This document shows, piece after piece, positions 60,661-64,000 of a stretch of 64,000 nucleotides of DNA. Positions within the stretch are counted from its first letter, which is position 1. Each line of letters starts with the position of its first letter. This stretch comes from Rhizophagus clarus (lineage: Eukaryota; Glomeromycota; Glomeromycetes; Glomerales; Glomeraceae): positions 410,494 through 474,493 of the forward strand of contig BLAL01000189.1 of assembly GCA_015698045.1 (NCBI GenBank). The letters run 5' to 3'. Below the pieces are notes generated by a model. That model was not told where the DNA came from and ran no database searches. It saw nothing but the letters and a program-made list of their open reading frames with translations. The translations under genes and the position numbers were made by a program.

Positions 60661-61388
60661 AAAATTATAATCAATGTACAATTCGATCAGTTGAATGACG
60701 ATAATCACTAATTAGTTGAATGACGATAATTACTATAGATAGTAATTGTGTCAGATTTCATAATAATACTTACATCCGATTTCTAAATAATATTTCCTTT
60801 TTAATAAACAATATAATTATTGAATATAATTATAATATCTTTACTAGACGGTACATTTAATTACAATTTTATAATAATATATTATTATACGAAAAATATA
60901 CTGAATTTTTGAATTGTGATATTAACGGGTTTCTTAAATATTCTGATTAGACACGGAAAATATTCTTCAAATTAATTTACCAATAATTTAAGAATCAAAT
61001 ATTTATTGTAAATTTATTATCTTAAAGCAAAAAAGTATTCAAGAATCTATTGTTAAAACCATAATTAGTATATTACATAAAAAAGAAATCTGAAAGACGA
61101 TAAAAATTTACATTTTGAAGCTTCTTTGTATATGCGCCAATGATAATGAATTTTTTTTTTTTTTTTAATAAAATTTTCAAACATAATTTTGGCTGCTATC
61201 AACAATTACTAAATTTAAAACATATAATTTTTCGTTACATATTTTTAGTTAAAAGTCATCAAAGTGATCAAAATCACAGTGTTAAATGAAACTAGAAGTA
61301 TTTATTAATTAAAATAGCTATAAAATAAAAATAAAAATTAAAATAATAAAAAATCCCCAAACAATAAAATATGCAGAATTTTCTAAAG
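60661..61388. other. AT-rich non-coding stretch
   Basis: Only simple sequence and short A/T runs seen (for example gaatgacgataat twice near 60,695-60,727). Confidence 0.5.
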
Positions 61389-61517
61389 ATTATCGTATTT
61401 CTTTTCTAATTCATATGATTTATCTTTCCATTTCCTTTCTTCTTTGTCTTTTTGACGATAAGAATGACGCTGAAAATAGGTCTTTCTCGTCCTTTTTCTT
61501 GATGGTGGTGGTGACAT
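61389..61517 (-). CDS. Small basic ORF (about 44 residues), possible exon
   Basis: On the minus strand an ATG near 61,517 opens MSPPPSRKRTRKTYFQRHSY then RQKDKEERKWKDKSYELEKK before a TAG near 61,386. Composition (Arg/Lys/Glu/Tyr, helical) is unlike the surrounding AT noise, whose random frames are Phe/Ile/Asn-rich. It could be a short nuclear protein or the first exon of a longer gene. Not recognised. Confidence 0.35.
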
Positions 61518-61529
61518 GCTTTAATTAAT

Positions 61530-62986
61530 TGACTGCGCGTTGAATTAATAAGAAAAAATTTAAACCGCTGCTTTGGTTTTCTACATAACTTATCAATAAG
61601 AAAATAAATTAAATTATTACTGTATTAAAGTTAATAATTATAAAAGAAAAGAAAAAAAATTTTATAAATTCGTACCTAAAAAAAAATTTCTTCCACTATG
61701 TTGGGGTATTAAAAAAAATAATCATTTTTTTATCTTTATATACAAAAAAAAGATATAATAGATCATATTTAATCGAACCGATCAAGCATTACATGTTTAC
61801 GTAAAAAAAATTTCGTGTAAAAAAAATTCATGTAAAAAAAAAATTCATGCATAACCAAACCGTGTGAAAACCCGTATGAAAAAAGTTTTTTTATTAACGA
61901 TAAAAAAATTCATGCATAATATTTTATTTTCATTACAACAATAAAAAAAATTTTTAATTGCTCATTCTTTAGTACCCGTTTGCTACTAGCATAACTAGTA
62001 CCCAGATTGCACGACGAGGACGTCGGTACTAATAGCAACCCAAAAAAATGGTTACCAGTTACACAACGTCCATCGTAAGATGAAATGGTAAAATGATCTA
62101 CCAGTTGCGCAACGCCTATTTCTAGAATGGTAACCGTTTGTAACTGTAATAAAAAAAATCAACATTTTATAAAAAAACTGTGAATTGTGGGATTGAAGAT
62201 TGAAGTATGCAATTACGAACATTCGACTATGTGTATATATATATAATTATATATATATTTTCCTATTTTTTTTAAATTTTATATAATAATATTATGTGAA
62301 CGCTAAAACGAATTCGCGTATTTGATAATTGATAATAATTAAAGTAATTTTAATTCGTAAATAATAGAGCTGGATTTCAGATCGTAAGGTCGAAAGGATC
62401 ATTAATTTATGAAATCCGGTATTTTTAGGAGGATTGTATAGATTTGTATAATAATAACAAATGCGATGAGATAAATATATGGCATGCAATATACTAAAAA
62501 GTCAAATACACTATACAAAATAATTTTTTTTTTAATATCTTTGCTAATCTATAATAATTAAGCGAAATAAAATTTAAAAATAAATAAAATACTACATATT
62601 AATAATTACTTTTTAAATACAATGATTGATTATAAAGAAAATCTTCCATATTGTCTGTAAGTTTCTAAATCATAATACCCCCTTAAAATTTTTTTTATCT
62701 CATATAAGCCGGGTTATGTAAGTTATCATGGTCCACGGTTGATTTGGGTTATGTAAGTTATCGCTTGCATTTCGGTCTACAAATGCCGCTTAATTTTTTT
62801 TTCGGGAGAATTATATTCAGAAAAGTGGCATTCAGAGAATGGTCCGACAAGGCATGATTACAAATAAACAGGTTCTTATACTGGTGATCGCGGTTTAATG
62901 CTAGGTCAGATATAAATACAATCTAGGATTTTTCTGATCTGATTATTGTATAAATCGTAACTCATCAAAACTCTACTCCTTTAAAT
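61530..62986. other. AT-rich stretch with scattered short repeats
   Basis: 61,800-61,920 repeats (a)aaaattcatg(c/t); 61,990-62,140 repeats accagttgcacaacg-like words three times (ccagattgcacgacg, ccagttacacaacg, ccagttgcgcaacg); gggttatgtaagttatc occurs at 62,711 and 62,747. No gene recognised. Confidence 0.5.
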
Positions 62987-63237
62987 ATGGGCCGATCAAG
63001 TAATATTTGAATACTTTTTGATTCCTTTTTTTTTTTTTTTTTTTGAATTGCTTTAATGTCATCTATATAATAGAATCGAATACGAAATCAAAACCCACGC
63101 AAAGTTGCGCAGAAACTGCTCAAAGTCGGAGAATTAATCATGCTCGAAAAACTATAACAAGAAAAGATAATGAAATTAACAATGATGATGATATTAGCGA
63201 TGAAAACGATGAGAGTTTTCTCAGAAGTCAGCCATAG
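62987..63237 (+). CDS. Candidate small two-exon gene, 58 residues
   Basis: ATG at 62,987, exon 1 62,987-62,999, intron 63,000-63,073 (gtaata...aatag, with a long T-run), exon 2 63,074-63,237 ending in TAG. The spliced frame reads MGRSKSNTKSKPTQS, a basic half (RRINHARKTITRKD), then an acidic half (NNDDDISDENDESF). A basic-then-acidic small protein would suit the nucleus. The splice phase fits exactly but there is no independent support and no family recognised. Confidence 0.4.
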
Positions 63238-63339
63238 AAATCTTATTTTATGAATTTAATGAATTTTGCATTTTTCTTATTTATAATTGATTGAAGATAT
63301 TAATTTTTACTTAAATAAACAATAATAAGACCTTTCCAA

Positions 63340-63515
63340 AGATCAACAGAATCCCTCTGTGGTCGTTAAGAACAAGAGAGAGACCTTCAGCAGAATCCCC
63401 TCCGTGGTCATCAAGAACAAGAGAGAGACCTTCAGCAGAATTCCCCTCCGGTGGTCGCCAAGAACAAGAGAGAGACCTTCAGCAGAATCCCCTCCGTGGC
63501 CGTCAAGATGAAATA
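63340..63515. repeat. 45-bp minisatellite, about 3.5 units
   Basis: Units of aacaagagagagaccttcag followed by cagaatcccctccgtggtc; the first complete unit is exactly 45 nt (15 codons) and the next 47. It lies just after the small two-exon gene and is much richer in G+C than its surroundings. Confidence 0.85.
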
Positions 63516-64000
63516 GAGAATAGAGAAAGAGTTAAAGAAGAAGAAACGAAAGAGAAAAGACGGACGATGATGATGATAACTATTCTGGTAAATTCTTGTT
63601 AATAAAATATTTTTTTCATACATAAATATTCTTCATTTGTTAGTTATTAATATACGAATATGACGTCCCAGTTCCCCCTCAGTTCAAATCAATGACAAAA
63701 CCAATTGCAAATCTGCAATTGGTTAGTCAAAAATCCGGCTATCCTACAATAGCCACCCAAATGCTAAATATGAAAAGATACATCACAATTAGCACCGGCA
63801 GTGCACGCATCATCCGCATCATCCGCATCATCTGAACACGTAAACCACGTAAGCGTTTATCGTATTCCTTGTATTGATTACATTGTTGTGACTTGATAAT
63901 TTTCATGGATATCAAAACTTTTTTATTATTATTTTAGGAAAAGTACCGTCTGATTGACGAGGAAATTGAATTGTCTTTTTTTTAAGATCGCGCTTTCGCC
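63516..64000. other. Right-hand end, possible 5-prime part of a gene
   Basis: Contains catccgcatcatccgcatc (hexamer repeat of about 63,812-63,830), a donor-like cacgtaagcg at 63,848 and an acceptor tattattttag at 63,941 followed by EKYRLIDEEIEL in one frame before a TAA. An exon-intron-exon of a gene leaving the window is possible, but no start codon can be fixed. Confidence 0.25.

Overview
The window is eukaryotic nuclear DNA, very AT-rich outside the transposons, with multi-exon genes, short GT-AG introns (mostly 50-240 nt), long homopolymer runs and many degenerate repeat-encoded genes. The gene set (BRD7/9-like bromodomain protein with a GATA finger, TLDc/OXR1, FGGY xylulokinase, ADP1-like ABCG transporter, VTT/TVP38 membrane protein, TBRG1-like FYR-domain protein) and the transposase-like families on both sides point to a fungus, most likely an arbuscular mycorrhizal species (Glomeromycotina, Rhizophagus-like). 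The organism call is inference from family recognition, not from a marker gene.

Layout. (1) 1-22,450 is repeat territory. It holds a dead multi-exon transposase-like gene (minus, 376-4425) split by a 1,205-bp non-autonomous hAT-like element with an exact 8-bp target duplication; a 240-bp tandem array; a second, 2.2-kb hAT-like element with the same ends, carrying a remnant two-exon gene and an array of small hairpins; a near full-length LINE (minus, about 8,880-18,421); and two degraded small genes. (2) 22,831-42,718 is a compact island of seven intact spliced genes: BRD7/9-GATA (+), Glu-rich protein (+), TVP38-like (-), OXR1-like (+), xylulokinase (-), ADP1-like ABCG (+) and TBRG1-like (-). 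Two gene pairs are divergent with about 0.4 kb between start codons. For five of them (BRD7/9, Glu-rich, TVP38, OXR1/xylulokinase/ABCG) reading frame was checked across the exon junctions traced. (3) 42,719-64,000 is again repeat-dominated: a TIR element with a nested poly(A) retroposon (45,421-46,963), a second copy of the LINE in opposite orientation (plus, 47,737 to about 52,945) cut off inside ORF2, a DIRS-like fragment, a large Plavaka/Tnp2-type transposase pseudogene with a BAH-like tail and seven in-frame stops (minus, 54,988-58,372), a 0.7-kb tandem duplication, a small two-exon candidate gene and a 45-bp minisatellite.

Main themes. Repeat-encoded reading frames are broken mostly by single C-to-T or G-to-A changes (CGA, CAG, CAA or TGG becoming stop codons), while the island genes are open throughout; where both LINE copies can be compared the ancestral codon is visible. 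The LINE leader carries 50-bp tandem monomers whose number differs between copies. The two hAT-like elements share termini and target preference but carry unrelated internal arrays of inverted repeats. No rRNA, tRNA or CRISPR array was recognised.
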